Origin: an uncultured Prevotellaceae bacterium
GTDB taxonomy: Bacteria; Bacteroidota; Bacteroidia; Bacteroidales; Bacteroidaceae
Assembly: GCA_900316315.1 (NCBI GenBank)
Contig: ONCK01000015.1
Coordinates: 1-64,000, forward strand
Direction of reading: 5' to 3'
Length of the DNA stretch: 64,000 nt
The position numbers and the translations under genes are program-made. Shown in pieces: positions 9,292-17,354 of the stretch. The notes under the pieces were generated by a model. The model saw only the letters and a list, made by a program, of their open reading frames with translations. It did not search any database and was not told where the DNA came from. Each line of letters opens with the position of its first letter. The first letter of the stretch is position 1.

Positions 9292-10440
9292 CTATTTCTC
9301 CACAGAGAAATGGAAGAGCGTCTCATGGGTATATTTCTCACCCGGCTTGAGATAGGCGTTAGGCCAGCCCGGACGTCCCTTCTTGTTGGGGCTGTCGGGA
9401 TAGACCTGAGTCTCGAGGCATATAGCAGTGCGGTGACCGTACTTGATGCCCTTCTTGCCCACCTGCGTGCCATCCAGGAAGTTGCCAGTATAGATCTGGA
9501 TACCGGGCTGGTCGGTGCAGACCTCGAGGACGATGCCCGTAATCGGGCTGACCACGCGAGCGGCGATGCGGGAGATATCGCCTGCGGTATTGAGTACCCA
9601 GTTGTGGTCGTAGCCGTGTCCATTCTTGAGCTGCTGGTTGTCGCTGTCGATACGGGCGCCTATGGTCATCGGCTTGGTAATAAAGTCAAACGGTGTATCG
9701 TAGACCGAGGCGATCTGGCCCGTCGTCATAAAGGTGCTGTCTACAGGCGTAAAGGCCTTGGCGTTGACAAACAGCGTATCGTTGGTCACGGGGATAGTAG
9801 GATCGCCGTTGAGATTGAAGTAGCTGTGGTTGGTCATATTGATTACCGTCTCCTTGTCTGTAGTGGCCTCATACTTGATGTCGATAGTATTGTCGTCCGT
9901 CAGCTTGTAGGTCACGATTGCCTTGACGTTGCCGGGGAAGTTCTGATCGCCGTCAGGAGAGTTGAGTGTCAGCTGGAGCGTATGGTCGTTGATTTGGTTA
10001 GCCTTGTAGACCTTGTATTGCCATCCCTTGGGGCCGCCGTGGAGGCAGTGTCCGTAGTTGTTGATCGGGAGCTGGATTTTTTTGCCTTCGACCGTGATCT
10101 GTCCCTTGTTGATGCGGTTGGCATAGCGGCCGATAGCGGCGCCAAAGTCACTCTGATTGTTGATATACTTGCCGATGCTGTCGTAGCCCAGCACAACATC
10201 CGTCATCTTGCCCTGCTTGTCAGGCACCATGATGCTGACGATACGGGCGCCGAAGTTGGTCACGCAGACCTCCATGCCGTTTTTATTGGTCAGAGTATAG
10301 AGTGCGGTGGTGTCTCCGTCGGTGACATAGCTAAAATCAGCGGGATTAAGTCCCGACTTGGTCAGATTGGCCCCCTCTTTGGAGCAGGACGCCATCATCG
10401 TAGCCACAGCTACGCATGCGATTAATAGGATCTTCTTCAT
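9292..10440 (-). CDS. galM: Aldose 1-epimerase (mutarotase), lipoprotein
   Basis: 382 residues. Signal peptide II with lipobox MMASC puts the lipidated cysteine at residue 19. The GalM beta-sandwich follows: TNFGARIVSIMVPD, GRYANRINKGQ, NNYGHCLHGGPKGWQ and MTNHSYFNLNGD contain the family's substrate-binding Arg and catalytic His. Near the C-terminus is LEVCTDQPGIQIYTGNFLDG, with the general-base Glu region further on. It interconverts alpha and beta anomers of glucose, galactose or related aldoses. The lipid anchor places it in the envelope, common among Bacteroidetes for handling sugars from the periplasm. A minus-strand -7 box TATATTTG is at 10520-10527. Confidence 0.93.
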   Translation of the reverse strand: MKKILLIACVAVATMMASCSKEGANLTKSGLNPADFSYVTDGDTTALYTLTNKNGMEVCVTNFGARIVSIMVPDKQGKMTDVVLGYDSIGKYINNQSDFGAAIGRYANRINKGQITVEGKKIQLPINNYGHCLHGGPKGWQYKVYKANQINDHTLQLTLNSPDGDQNFPGNVKAIVTYKLTDDNTIDIKYEATTDKETVINMTNHSYFNLNGDPTIPVTNDTLFVNAKAFTPVDSTFMTTGQIASVYDTPFDFITKPMTIGARIDSDNQQLKNGHGYDHNWVLNTAGDISRIAARVVSPITGIVLEVCTDQPGIQIYTGNFLDGTQVGKKGIKYGHRTAICLETQVYPDSPNKKGRPGWPNAYLKPGEKYTHETLFHFSVEK

Positions 10441-10589
10441 ACTCGTTTTACTTTATGATTATTTATGACTATTTTGTTTTGCTTCTTTTTCTTAGTATAA
10501 CCACGGTCATTCAGTCTTGCAAATATAGTCATTTTGGTAAAGGCAGAGACATTTTGTTCCTTATTTTTTTTTGATATATGGGCCGGCGC

Positions 10590-11633
10590 CTATACCTGGG
10601 CGACGAAGTCGCGGATTTCCTCCTCCCGCGTCGACCAGCTCGTCACGAGGCGCACGATGGCTCTTCCGTCAGCGCGCTTCTCCCATATGTCAAAGGTCGC
10701 CAAGCGTCTCCACAGCGTCAGTTGCCGGTTGTCGAGCACAAAAAAGAGCAGATTGGTTGGCGAGTCCTGCAGCAGCCGATAGCCCTTCTGTACCAGTTGC
10801 TCCTTCAACCGCTGTCCCATCTCGACGCCATAGCGGGTAATCTTGAAGTAGAGGTCGTCGCTCAGGAGCGTATCAAATTGCAGCGAGCAGCTCCATCCCT
10901 TGGCGAGCAAGGCGCCATGGCGCTTGATCTGGGTAAAGAAGTGGCTGACAATCCCCGCGCGGGGGATGACCACCGCCTCACCAAACATGGCCCCGCACTT
11001 AGTCCCGCCGAGGTAGAAGGCGTCACACAGACATGCGATATCCTTCAGCGTAACATCCGTCCCAGCCGCCGCCAGACCGTATCCGATGCGTGCACCGTCG
11101 AGGTAGAGCCATAGCCGGTGGCGCTTGCAGACGGCGTGCAGGTCCTCCAGTTCGCTGAGCGTGTAGACGGAGCCATATTCCGTAGGAAAGGTGATGTACA
11201 CCATGCCGGGCTGGGCGCAGTGTTCCCAGCTCTCGTCTCCGCAAAAGACCTTCATGTAGCTGTCCACCGTCTCTGCGCTGATCTTGCCCTCATGAGAGGG
11301 CAACGTAATCACCTTGTGGCCCATTGCCTCGATGGCCCCCGCCTCGTGCATTCCGATATGGGCCGTATCGGCTCCCAGCACGCCCTGATAAGAGGCCAGC
11401 AGTGCGTCGATTACAACCGCATTGGTCTGCGTCCCGCCTGTCAAAAACGCAACCAGAGCCGTCTCGCAGCCACAGACTTCCCTGATCCTCTGCCGCGCGT
11501 GCTCCGAGATCTCGTCACATCCATATCCCGTGTGAGGCACGAGCACTTCCTCGGCCATGCGCTGCACGATGGCCGGGTGGGCCAGACACAAGTAGTCGCT
11601 GTCAAAGTGAATCAGCTGTTGCTTATCTACCAT
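10590..11633 (-). CDS. ltaE: Low-specificity threonine aldolase (beta-eliminating lyase family)
   Basis: 347 residues, fold type I PLP enzyme. Visible motifs: FLTGGTQTNAVVI, HEAGAIEAMGHKV, LWLYLDGARIGYGL (PLP-ring Asp and Arg) and FYLGGTKCGAMFG with the PLP-binding lysine. It cleaves threonine or allo-threonine to glycine and acetaldehyde. The gene starts 36 bases after tyrA on the same strand with no terminator between, so it is probably the last gene of the aromatic operon and under the same attenuator. That is an unusual place for it and is inferred from spacing. Confidence 0.9.
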   Translation of the reverse strand: MVDKQQLIHFDSDYLCLAHPAIVQRMAEEVLVPHTGYGCDEISEHARQRIREVCGCETALVAFLTGGTQTNAVVIDALLASYQGVLGADTAHIGMHEAGAIEAMGHKVITLPSHEGKISAETVDSYMKVFCGDESWEHCAQPGMVYITFPTEYGSVYTLSELEDLHAVCKRHRLWLYLDGARIGYGLAAAGTDVTLKDIACLCDAFYLGGTKCGAMFGEAVVIPRAGIVSHFFTQIKRHGALLAKGWSCSLQFDTLLSDDLYFKITRYGVEMGQRLKEQLVQKGYRLLQDSPTNLLFFVLDNRQLTLWRRLATFDIWEKRADGRAIVRLVTSWSTREEEIRDFVAQV

Positions 11634-11669
11634 AAGAAAAAGGTGAAAGGCTTTCTACTGTTCTATTTT

Positions 11670-12443
11670 TTACTTGATATTCTGACTGATACGAGTAATA
11701 TAGTCATTGAGTCCCTTCTCATCGTGGTGCTCGATGATATCGGTCAGAAGCCGCAGCTCGTTTTGTATCTTGCCCAACTGCTCAGTCGTACGGGGGTTGA
11801 AAAGAATCTCCCGCAGAAGGTTGCGGTCCTCGCTCAGCACGCCCTTGGCGATGGCCATGTGCCTTTTAAAGGTGGTACCGGGCGCATCCTGATGCTTCAT
11901 GACGGCAGCGAAGACGAAGGTCGAGATGAAGGGGATCGAGAGCGAGTATGAGACAACCTCGTCATGCTCCTCAAAGGAGTACTCTCTGACATTAAGCCCC
12001 AGACGCTTGTAGAGGTCGCGAAAGAAGACCCGTCCCATGTAGTCCCCCTCGTTGATGACGATGGCATTCTCCTGGCTCAGCTGTCCCAGGTTGGCAAAGG
12101 TGGGGCCAAACATGGGGTGCGTGCTCACGTAGCGGAATCCGCACTGGTCGTAGTACTCCTTGAGATGCGTCTTGACCGAGGCGATGTCGCTCAGTATGCA
12201 ATTCTTAGGCAGGTGGGGCGTCACCTCGCAATAGACGTCGAGCGTATGATTGAGCGTGACGGCATTGATGACCAGTTCCGGGGCAAATCCGTTTATCTCG
12301 TCCAGGCTCGTGAAGCGCTGGGTATTGTACATAAACCGCAGCCGCTTGGCATCGGTCTCATACACCGCCACCTCGTGGTCAAAACTCAGTAAGTCGACAA
12401 AAAAGGAGCCCATCTTGCCCGCTCCCAGTACCAGTATTTTCAT
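11670..12443 (-). CDS. tyrA: Prephenate dehydrogenase
   Basis: 257 residues. The N-terminal dinucleotide-binding motif MKILVLGAGKMGSFFVDLL is followed by an NAD-binding acidic residue (YETDAKRL). The centre has SDIASVKTHLKEYYDQ and STHPMFGPTF, the prephenate dehydrogenase catalytic-His region. A C-terminal helical dimerisation part includes LSIPFISTFVFA. No ACT or chorismate mutase domain is attached; mutase is supplied by the next gene upstream. It converts prephenate to 4-hydroxyphenylpyruvate. Fourth gene of the Phe/Tyr operon, 44 bases after the DAHP synthase gene. Confidence 0.92.
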   Translation of the reverse strand: MKILVLGAGKMGSFFVDLLSFDHEVAVYETDAKRLRFMYNTQRFTSLDEINGFAPELVINAVTLNHTLDVYCEVTPHLPKNCILSDIASVKTHLKEYYDQCGFRYVSTHPMFGPTFANLGQLSQENAIVINEGDYMGRVFFRDLYKRLGLNVREYSFEEHDEVVSYSLSIPFISTFVFAAVMKHQDAPGTTFKRHMAIAKGVLSEDRNLLREILFNPRTTEQLGKIQNELRLLTDIIEHHDEKGLNDYITRISQNIK

Positions 12444-12487
12444 TTTCTTCTTGTCTGATGCGATTTCTCCGTTTGTATGTGATACGG

Positions 12488-13558
12488 TTATTCCTTATTA
12501 ATCAGCTCCACCTGCTGGCGCACGCTCTCCTCGTGGATAGCCTCAAAGACCGTCTTCATGAAGTCGCCGCTCATGCCACAGAGTATGCCCTGTGCGCTGC
12601 GCTTGCTGATGATCTCGTCGTAGCGGTTGGGCTGCACAATAGTCATGCTGTGTTCCTTCTTGTAGCGGGCGATCTCGCGGCTCACACGCATACGCTTGGA
12701 GAGGATTTCGATCACCTTGTCGTCCAGTTCGTCTATCTGCTTACGGAGGGCACGCAGGCTCTCCGTCGTCTCGCCCGTATCGCGGATTACCAGTTTGTCC
12801 AGGATAAAGCTCAGCACGTCGGGTGTCACCTGCTGCTTAGCGTCGCTCCAGGCATTCTCCGGCTCACAGTGACTCTCGATGATCAGTCCATCAAATCCCA
12901 GGTCCATCGCTTGCTGGCTGATTGGCGCGATCAGTTCTCGGCGTCCGCCCATGTGGCTCGGGTCACAGATGATAGGCAGATTGGGAATGCGGCGTCTCAG
13001 TTCGATGGGGATGTGCCACATCGGCAGGTTACGGTAGATCACCTTCTCATAGGCGGTAAAGCCTCTGTGGATAGCCGCCATGCGCTTGATACCCGCAGCA
13101 TTGATACGCTCCATACCGCCAATCCAGAGCTCGAGGTCAGGGTTGACCGGGTTTTTGTAGAGCACTGGCACGTCCACGCCCTTGAGCGCATCGGCGATGT
13201 CCTGTACGGCAAAGGGGTTGGCCGCTGTGCGCGCCCCTATCCAGAGGATGTCGATGCCAGCTGCCAGCGCCTGCTCCACGTGCTTGGGTGTCGCCACCTC
13301 CGTCGCCGTAAGCATGCCCGTCTGCTGCTTCACCTCCATCATCCACTTCAGTCCCGGCTCACCGACGCCCTCAAAGCCTCCTGGCTTGGTCCTCGGCTTC
13401 CATATGCCGGCTCTAAATATTTTGACGCCTATTGCAGCCAGTTGCTTGGCCGTCTCCAGTAGCTGCTCCTCGCTCTCTGCGCTGCACGGGCCGGCGATGA
13501 CCAACGGGCGCTTGTTGCTAATGCCGGGGAGATTGAGAGGTTGCAAATCTAGTTCCAT
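12488..13558 (-). CDS. aroF: Bifunctional DAHP synthase / chorismate mutase
   Basis: 356 residues in two domains. Residues 1-265 are a class I beta DAHP synthase (PLVIAGPCSAESEEQL, FRAGIWKPRTKPGGFEG, LWIGARTAANPFAVQDIAD, ICDPSHMGGRR, IESHCEPENAWSD). Residues about 270-356 are an AroQ-type chorismate mutase (SLRALRKQIDELDDKVIEIL, SKRMRVSREIARYKKEH). This fusion joins the first shikimate step with the branch to prephenate and usually makes the synthase sensitive to prephenate or chorismate through the mutase domain (family knowledge). Middle gene of the Phe/Tyr operon. The symbol is approximate; naming of this fusion varies. Confidence 0.94.
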   Translation of the reverse strand: MELDLQPLNLPGISNKRPLVIAGPCSAESEEQLLETAKQLAAIGVKIFRAGIWKPRTKPGGFEGVGEPGLKWMMEVKQQTGMLTATEVATPKHVEQALAAGIDILWIGARTAANPFAVQDIADALKGVDVPVLYKNPVNPDLELWIGGMERINAAGIKRMAAIHRGFTAYEKVIYRNLPMWHIPIELRRRIPNLPIICDPSHMGGRRELIAPISQQAMDLGFDGLIIESHCEPENAWSDAKQQVTPDVLSFILDKLVIRDTGETTESLRALRKQIDELDDKVIEILSKRMRVSREIARYKKEHSMTIVQPNRYDEIISKRSAQGILCGMSGDFMKTVFEAIHEESVRQQVELINKE

Positions 13559-13614
13559 AATCGTTGCTTATTTTATTTTTTATTATTTGAAATCTTGTTT
13601 TTACTTTTGTCTCC

Positions 13615-14811
13615 CTAGAAGACCTGCCGTATCCGTCGCAGTGCCTCGACCATCTGCTCCCGCTTGGCGCAGAGCGAGATGCGGATATAGCGCTCGCCAT
13701 TGTGCCCGAAAATGAAGCCCGGTGTGATAAATACGTGGGCCTCGTTGAGCACCTTCTCCGTCAGCTGCTCCACATCGGGACAGTCGTCGGGTATCCGGCC
13801 CCAGAGAAACATTCCCACCTGCGCCGGGTCATAGGTGCAGCCCAGCGCCCTCATGATCTCCTCCGCCACGTCGCGGCGTGACCTGTACACCTGTATATTA
13901 GCCTCCTGGTGCCACTCGGGATCGTTGTGGTAAGCCCGTGCGGCAGCGAGCTGGAGGGGGCGGAAGGTGCCATTGTCGATATTGGACTTCACCTTGAGTA
14001 TCCAGCTCACAAACTGTGCATTGCTGGCCAGCAGTCCGACACGCCATCCGGGCATATTGTGGCTCTTGCTCATCGAGTTAAACTCGATGCAGCAGTCCTT
14101 GGCGCCCTTCACCTGGAGGATGCTCTGCGGGTGGTCGTTGAGAATGAAGCTGTACGGATTGTCATTGACCACCAGTATGCCGTGGCGACGGGCAAAATCC
14201 ACCAGCCGCTCATAAGTCTCCATCCGCGCGTTGGCCCCCGTAGGCATATTGGGGTAGTTAGTCCACATGATCTTGACGCGGCTCAGGTCCATCGCCTCCA
14301 GCGCGTCAAAGTCGGGCTGCCAGCCGTCCTCCGCCGTCAGGTCATACTTCACCACTTCGCAGCCCAGTATCTTGCTCAGCGACGTGTAGGTGGGGTAGCC
14401 CGGATCGGGCACAAGCACCTGGTCTCCCACGTTGGCAAAGGCCAGCGTCACGTGCAGTATACCCTCCTTACTGCCGATTAGCGGCTGTATCTCCCCCTCT
14501 GGATCGAGCGCTACGCCGAACCACCGCCTGTACCAGTCCGCCATCGCCTCCCTCAGCTGGGGGATACCCGCAGTCGGCTGATAGCCGTGGGCATCACTCT
14601 TGCGCGCCTCCTGACAGAGCGTCTCTATCGTCGCCTCCGAAGGCGGCATGTCGGGGCTCCCAATCGCCAAGCTAATGATATGTTCTCCTTGCCGGTTGCG
14701 GCGGGCAATTTCCTTGAGCTTGCGGCTGAAGTAGTATTCACCCACCTGTGCCAGCCTTGCCGCCGGCTCAATCGTCTTGACTCCGGCTAGGCTATTGATT
14801 GTCTGATTCAT
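13615..14811 (-). CDS. Class I/II aminotransferase, probably aromatic
   Basis: 398 residues, fold type I PLP aminotransferase. Motifs: LAIGSPDMPPSEATIE, YQPTAGIPQLREAMADWY, VPDPGYPTYTSL, WTNYPNMPTGA, VNDNPYSFIL and SMSKSHNMPGWRVG with the PLP lysine; the terminal FIFGHNGERYIRISLC carries the carboxylate-binding Arg. Position between prephenate dehydratase and DAHP synthase-mutase implies it makes Phe and Tyr from phenylpyruvate and hydroxyphenylpyruvate. By sequence alone it also resembles LL-diaminopimelate and alanine aminotransferases. Its start overlaps the end of pheA by 20 bases, indicating translational coupling. Confidence 0.85.
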   Translation of the reverse strand: MNQTINSLAGVKTIEPAARLAQVGEYYFSRKLKEIARRNRQGEHIISLAIGSPDMPPSEATIETLCQEARKSDAHGYQPTAGIPQLREAMADWYRRWFGVALDPEGEIQPLIGSKEGILHVTLAFANVGDQVLVPDPGYPTYTSLSKILGCEVVKYDLTAEDGWQPDFDALEAMDLSRVKIMWTNYPNMPTGANARMETYERLVDFARRHGILVVNDNPYSFILNDHPQSILQVKGAKDCCIEFNSMSKSHNMPGWRVGLLASNAQFVSWILKVKSNIDNGTFRPLQLAAARAYHNDPEWHQEANIQVYRSRRDVAEEIMRALGCTYDPAQVGMFLWGRIPDDCPDVEQLTEKVLNEAHVFITPGFIFGHNGERYIRISLCAKREQMVEALRRIRQVF

Positions 14812-15628
14812 ATTCTCCGAGTATTTTCAGTTGTTTGGTCAGTGGACGTATCGCGTCGATGCTCTGCTTGTAGCGTGTATAGTCAGTATAGGTCAAGTCC
14901 ACGTAGAAGAGGTACTCCCACTCATGCCCGATGATTGGCAGAGACTGTATCTTAGTCATATTGATATGGTAAAATGAGAAGATGCTCAAGACCTGGCTCA
15001 GCTGTCCGCACTCGTGCGACACGCTGAAGACGATGCTGCTCTTGTTGCTCTTGCTCGCGTCGCGGTAGGCGTCCGCGCTCCACGGGTCGGAGAGGATGAG
15101 GAAGCGCGTATAGTTGTGCTTATTGTCCTCTATCGCCTCTCTGAGCACCTTCATGTGGTAGATTGGCGCTGCCTCCTTGGAGCAGATCGCCGCGTGTCCC
15201 CTCAGTCTCAGTCGGCTGATAGCCTCCGCCGCGCCCGCCGTGTCCTCCGTCTCCGCCACCTTGCACTGCGGCATCGTCTTGAGGAACTGTCGACACTGCA
15301 TCAGCGCCACCGGGTGGGAGTTGATCTCCACGATATCCGCCTCGTCGTCCTCCGGCAGGCAGAGCAGGCTATGCTCGATGTGTATCTTTTGCTCGCCCAC
15401 CACTGTCGCGCCACTGGAGCGCAGGAGCTCATAGTTGTGGAGCAGGCTGCCCGCTATCGTGTTTTCGATCGCCATGACCCCCACCACGCTGCTGTCCTTG
15501 TGCATCGCCACAAAGAGGTTCTCAAAGGTGTCGCAGCATATCAGTTCCACCTCCTCCTGTCCGAAGTACTTGTGAGCCGCTATATCGTGAAACGAGCCCT
15601 TGATGCCCTGTATCGCTACCTTGATCAT
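14792..15628 (-). CDS. pheA: Prephenate dehydratase
   Basis: About 278 residues from the ATG at 15628 (MIKVAIQGIKGSFHDIAAHK); an in-frame start at 15661 would add 11 residues and lies inside the attenuator T-rich tail, so it is less likely. The catalytic domain shows AIENTIAGSLLHNYELL and YTRFLILS (usual T-R-F motif). A C-terminal ACT regulatory domain is visible from about residue 185 (SIVFSVSHECGQLSQVLSIF, then INMTKIQSLPIIGHEWEYLF), which normally gives feedback inhibition by phenylalanine. No mutase domain. First structural gene of the operon, directly after the leader and terminator. Confidence 0.93.
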   Translation of the reverse strand: MIKVAIQGIKGSFHDIAAHKYFGQEEVELICCDTFENLFVAMHKDSSVVGVMAIENTIAGSLLHNYELLRSSGATVVGEQKIHIEHSLLCLPEDDEADIVEINSHPVALMQCRQFLKTMPQCKVAETEDTAGAAEAISRLRLRGHAAICSKEAAPIYHMKVLREAIEDNKHNYTRFLILSDPWSADAYRDASKSNKSSIVFSVSHECGQLSQVLSIFSFYHINMTKIQSLPIIGHEWEYLFYVDLTYTDYTRYKQSIDAIRPLTKQLKILGEYESDNQ

Positions 15629-15667
15629 TTGTCCGTGTCTGTCTGTTTCTTTTCTTATCAAAAGAAG

Positions 15668-15694
15668 TCCCGCTCTTTTTTGTGGAGCGGGACC
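15668..15694 (-). terminator. Attenuator terminator hairpin before pheA
   Basis: On the minus strand GTCCCGCTC (15686-15694) pairs perfectly with GAGCGGGAC (15668-15676) around a 9-base A-rich loop, followed by TTCTTTTG. It lies between the leader peptide gene and pheA. Its 5' arm plus loop (15683-15694) can instead pair with 15738-15749, the proposed antiterminator. Confidence 0.85.
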
Positions 15695-15737
15695 TTATTG
15701 TTATCTGTGTTGTTTATTATCATCTGTTGCGCACGAC

Positions 15738-15749
15738 GTACCGCTTCAC
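15738..15749 (-). promoter_or_regulatory. Antiterminator strand overlapping the leader stop codon
   Basis: GTGAAGCGGTAC on the minus strand can pair at 10 of 12 positions with GTCCCGCTCCAC (15683-15694), the 5' arm and loop of the terminator. It contains the leader peptide stop codon TGA. A ribosome finishing the leader would mask it (terminator forms); one stalled on Phe/Tyr codons upstream would leave it free (read-through). Pairing was found by eye; energies not computed. Confidence 0.65.
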
Positions 15750-15811
15750 TTCTTGGGAGTAGTAAAGTAAAAGTAAAAGTAAAAGCCGAACCAATTGTTG
15801 CTCGTCGTCAT
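15746..15811 (-). CDS. Phe/Tyr attenuator leader peptide
   Basis: A 21-codon frame from ATG at 15811 to TGA at 15746. The peptide contains NNWFGFYFYFYFTTPKK: five Phe and three Tyr in eight consecutive-region codons, all written TTT/TTC and TAC. This is the design of classical amino-acid attenuation leaders such as PheL. It lies about 35 bases downstream of a good promoter and upstream of a terminator-antiterminator pair and the pheA operon. High charged tRNA-Phe and tRNA-Tyr should let the ribosome reach the stop and cause termination; starvation should stall it at the FYFYFYF run. The peptide itself probably has no further role. Too short for ordinary gene callers. Confidence 0.85.
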   Translation of the reverse strand: MTTSNNWFGFYFYFYFTTPKK

Positions 15812-15851
15812 GTCGTGTCTGTATCTTGTCTTTGTAGACTGATTTCAGTTG

Positions 15852-15882
15852 CAAAAGTACAGCATTTGTTCAAAACAGCCAA
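15852..15882 (-). promoter_or_regulatory. Promoter of the Phe/Tyr operon
   Basis: Minus strand: TTG (CAA at 15880-15882), 20 bases, TACTTTTG (15852-15859). Predicted transcription start is near 15845, giving a leader RNA of about 215 bases before pheA. Confidence 0.75.
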
Positions 15883-16031
15883 CGTTTTGCTTTATTTTTT
15901 ATGCCACACGGTACATTTTTGTACCCAAAACGGAAGAAAAACGTCCTATCAGACAATTTTTCACCAAATTTCTCCCCTCTCCGGGCAAGAAATCCAACTA
16001 TCCTTAAGTTCTCACCCCCGGCAGGGCAGCG

Positions 16032-16062
16032 GCCTAAGGCCGTCCCTTGGCCACACTTAGGC
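16032..16062. other. Hairpin at the distal end of the CRISPR array
   Basis: GCCTAAG (16032-16038) and CTTAGGC (16056-16062) form a 7-base stem with a GGCC-rich interior. It replaces the outer part of the degenerate last repeat and lies where the leftward pre-crRNA would end. No T run follows, so termination there is only a possibility. Confidence 0.45.
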
Positions 16063-17262
16063 TTCCTTCCCTACATCAAACCGCAACAATCTGATACAAT
16101 ACGCTTTCGAGCTTCTTGTTGTATTTCTTCCTTATCCTACATCAAACCGCAACTATATGAGCCTTTGAACTACGACAAAGGGTGTTGTATTTCTTCCTTA
16201 TCCTACATCAAACCGCAACCATGTCTACTTTTTTTGATAAAATCTCGTCGTTGTATTTCTTCCTTATCCTACATCAAACCGCAACTATCTGTTACGCTGT
16301 ATGCGTCCGCTAAAGTTGTATTTCTTCCTTATCCTACATCAAACCGCAACTCACGGGCAGCCTGAACGGCTGTCAGCAGGTTGTATTTCTTCCTTATCCT
16401 ACATCAAACCGCAACCCCTTGCCATTTTCTTTGCTGCGGCTTTAGTTGTATTTCTTCCTTATCCTACATCAAACCGCAACTTGCCACCTTTGGATTTACT
16501 TTAATGTAGGTTGTATTTCTTCCTTATCCTACATCAAACCGCAACACGACATCCTGACATTCGTTTTTCGCGGTGTTGTATTTCTTCCTTATCCTACATC
16601 AAACCGCAACTGGTTACAACTCCGTTGAGCTTGAAGCGGGTTGTATTTCTTCCTTATCCTACATCAAACCGCAACCAAGTACGGCGACTTTGCAGATCGA
16701 GAGTGTTGTATTTCTTCCTTATCCTACATCAAACCGCAACTGTATCTCTTTGCCATCGTCAACGCTTTTTGTTGTATTTCTTCCTTATCCTACATCAAAC
16801 CGCAACTCGTTTTGCTGAGTACCATGAAATACCAAGTTGTATTTCTTCCTTATCCTACATCAAACCGCAACCCGTCGCCAGGAGTGAACTTAGAAGCCCA
16901 GTTGTATTTCTTCCTTATCCTACATCAAACCGCAACTTCCACTTCGTGCCGTCCAAAGTCGTAACGGTTGTATTTCTTCCTTATCCTACATCAAACCGCA
17001 ACTGCTCATTGATAGCGTAGCGGCGTTCCTTGTTGTATTTCTTCCTTATCCTACATCAAACCGCAACTAACGACGGTTAGCACCGTGAACGCGTCGGTTG
17101 TATTTCTTCCTTATCCTACATCAAACCGCAACTTACTTACCCTTCCTACTTCCTTACGCTAGTTGTATTTCTTCCTTATCCTACATCAAACCGCAACTAT
17201 TGTCGGTCTCGGATATGCAAGCAATAGTTGTATTTCTTCCTTATCCTACATCAAACCGCAAC
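16052..17262 (-). CRISPR. CRISPR array, type II-C, 18 spacers
   Basis: Eighteen identical 36-base repeats (first at 16118-16153, last at 17227-17262) plus one degenerate copy at 16052-16087 that keeps only the CTTCCTT core (with one base lost) and the last 18 bases. Repeats begin GTTGTATTTC and end AAACCGCAAC on the plus strand. Spacers are 29 or 30 bases and all differ. The degenerate copy marks the old, leader-distal end at the left, so the leader is on the right next to cas2 and transcription is leftward. The minus-strand repeat (starts GTTGCGGTTTGATG) is the one complementary to the tracrRNA anti-repeat, which confirms orientation. I noticed no spacer matching the rest of the window, but the check was by eye. 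Confidence 0.98.
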
Positions 17263-17354
17263 CCTAATACTCGAAATCCCCTATAAATAAAGGAATCGCC
17301 CCTCTATCGAGTAATAAAAAACGGACGTGTAGGATGATTTCCCCTACAAATATA
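17263..17354 (-). promoter_or_regulatory. CRISPR leader with promoter box abutting the cas2 stop
   Basis: The 92 bases between cas2 and the newest repeat. On the minus strand TATATTTG (17347-17354), an exact -7 consensus, begins with the base after the cas2 TAG. No TTTG is seen at the usual distance inside cas2, so the promoter may be weak or helped by read-through from the cas operon. Predicted start near 17340 leaves about 75 bases of AT-rich leader before the first repeat. Confidence 0.6.

Noticed and set aside
9247-10425. Long plus-strand frame (392 codons) opposite galM
   Set aside because: Mirror frame of galM with biased valine/leucine/aspartate content; galM has a lipobox, family motifs and a promoter.
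12458-13462. Long plus-strand frame opposite the DAHP synthase-chorismate mutase gene
   Set aside because: Antisense shadow caused by codon bias; no promoter or recognisable domain.
16301-17286. Overlapping open frames with repeated FFLILHQTAT or SSLSYIKPQ segments
   Set aside because: These are translations of the CRISPR repeats, not genes.
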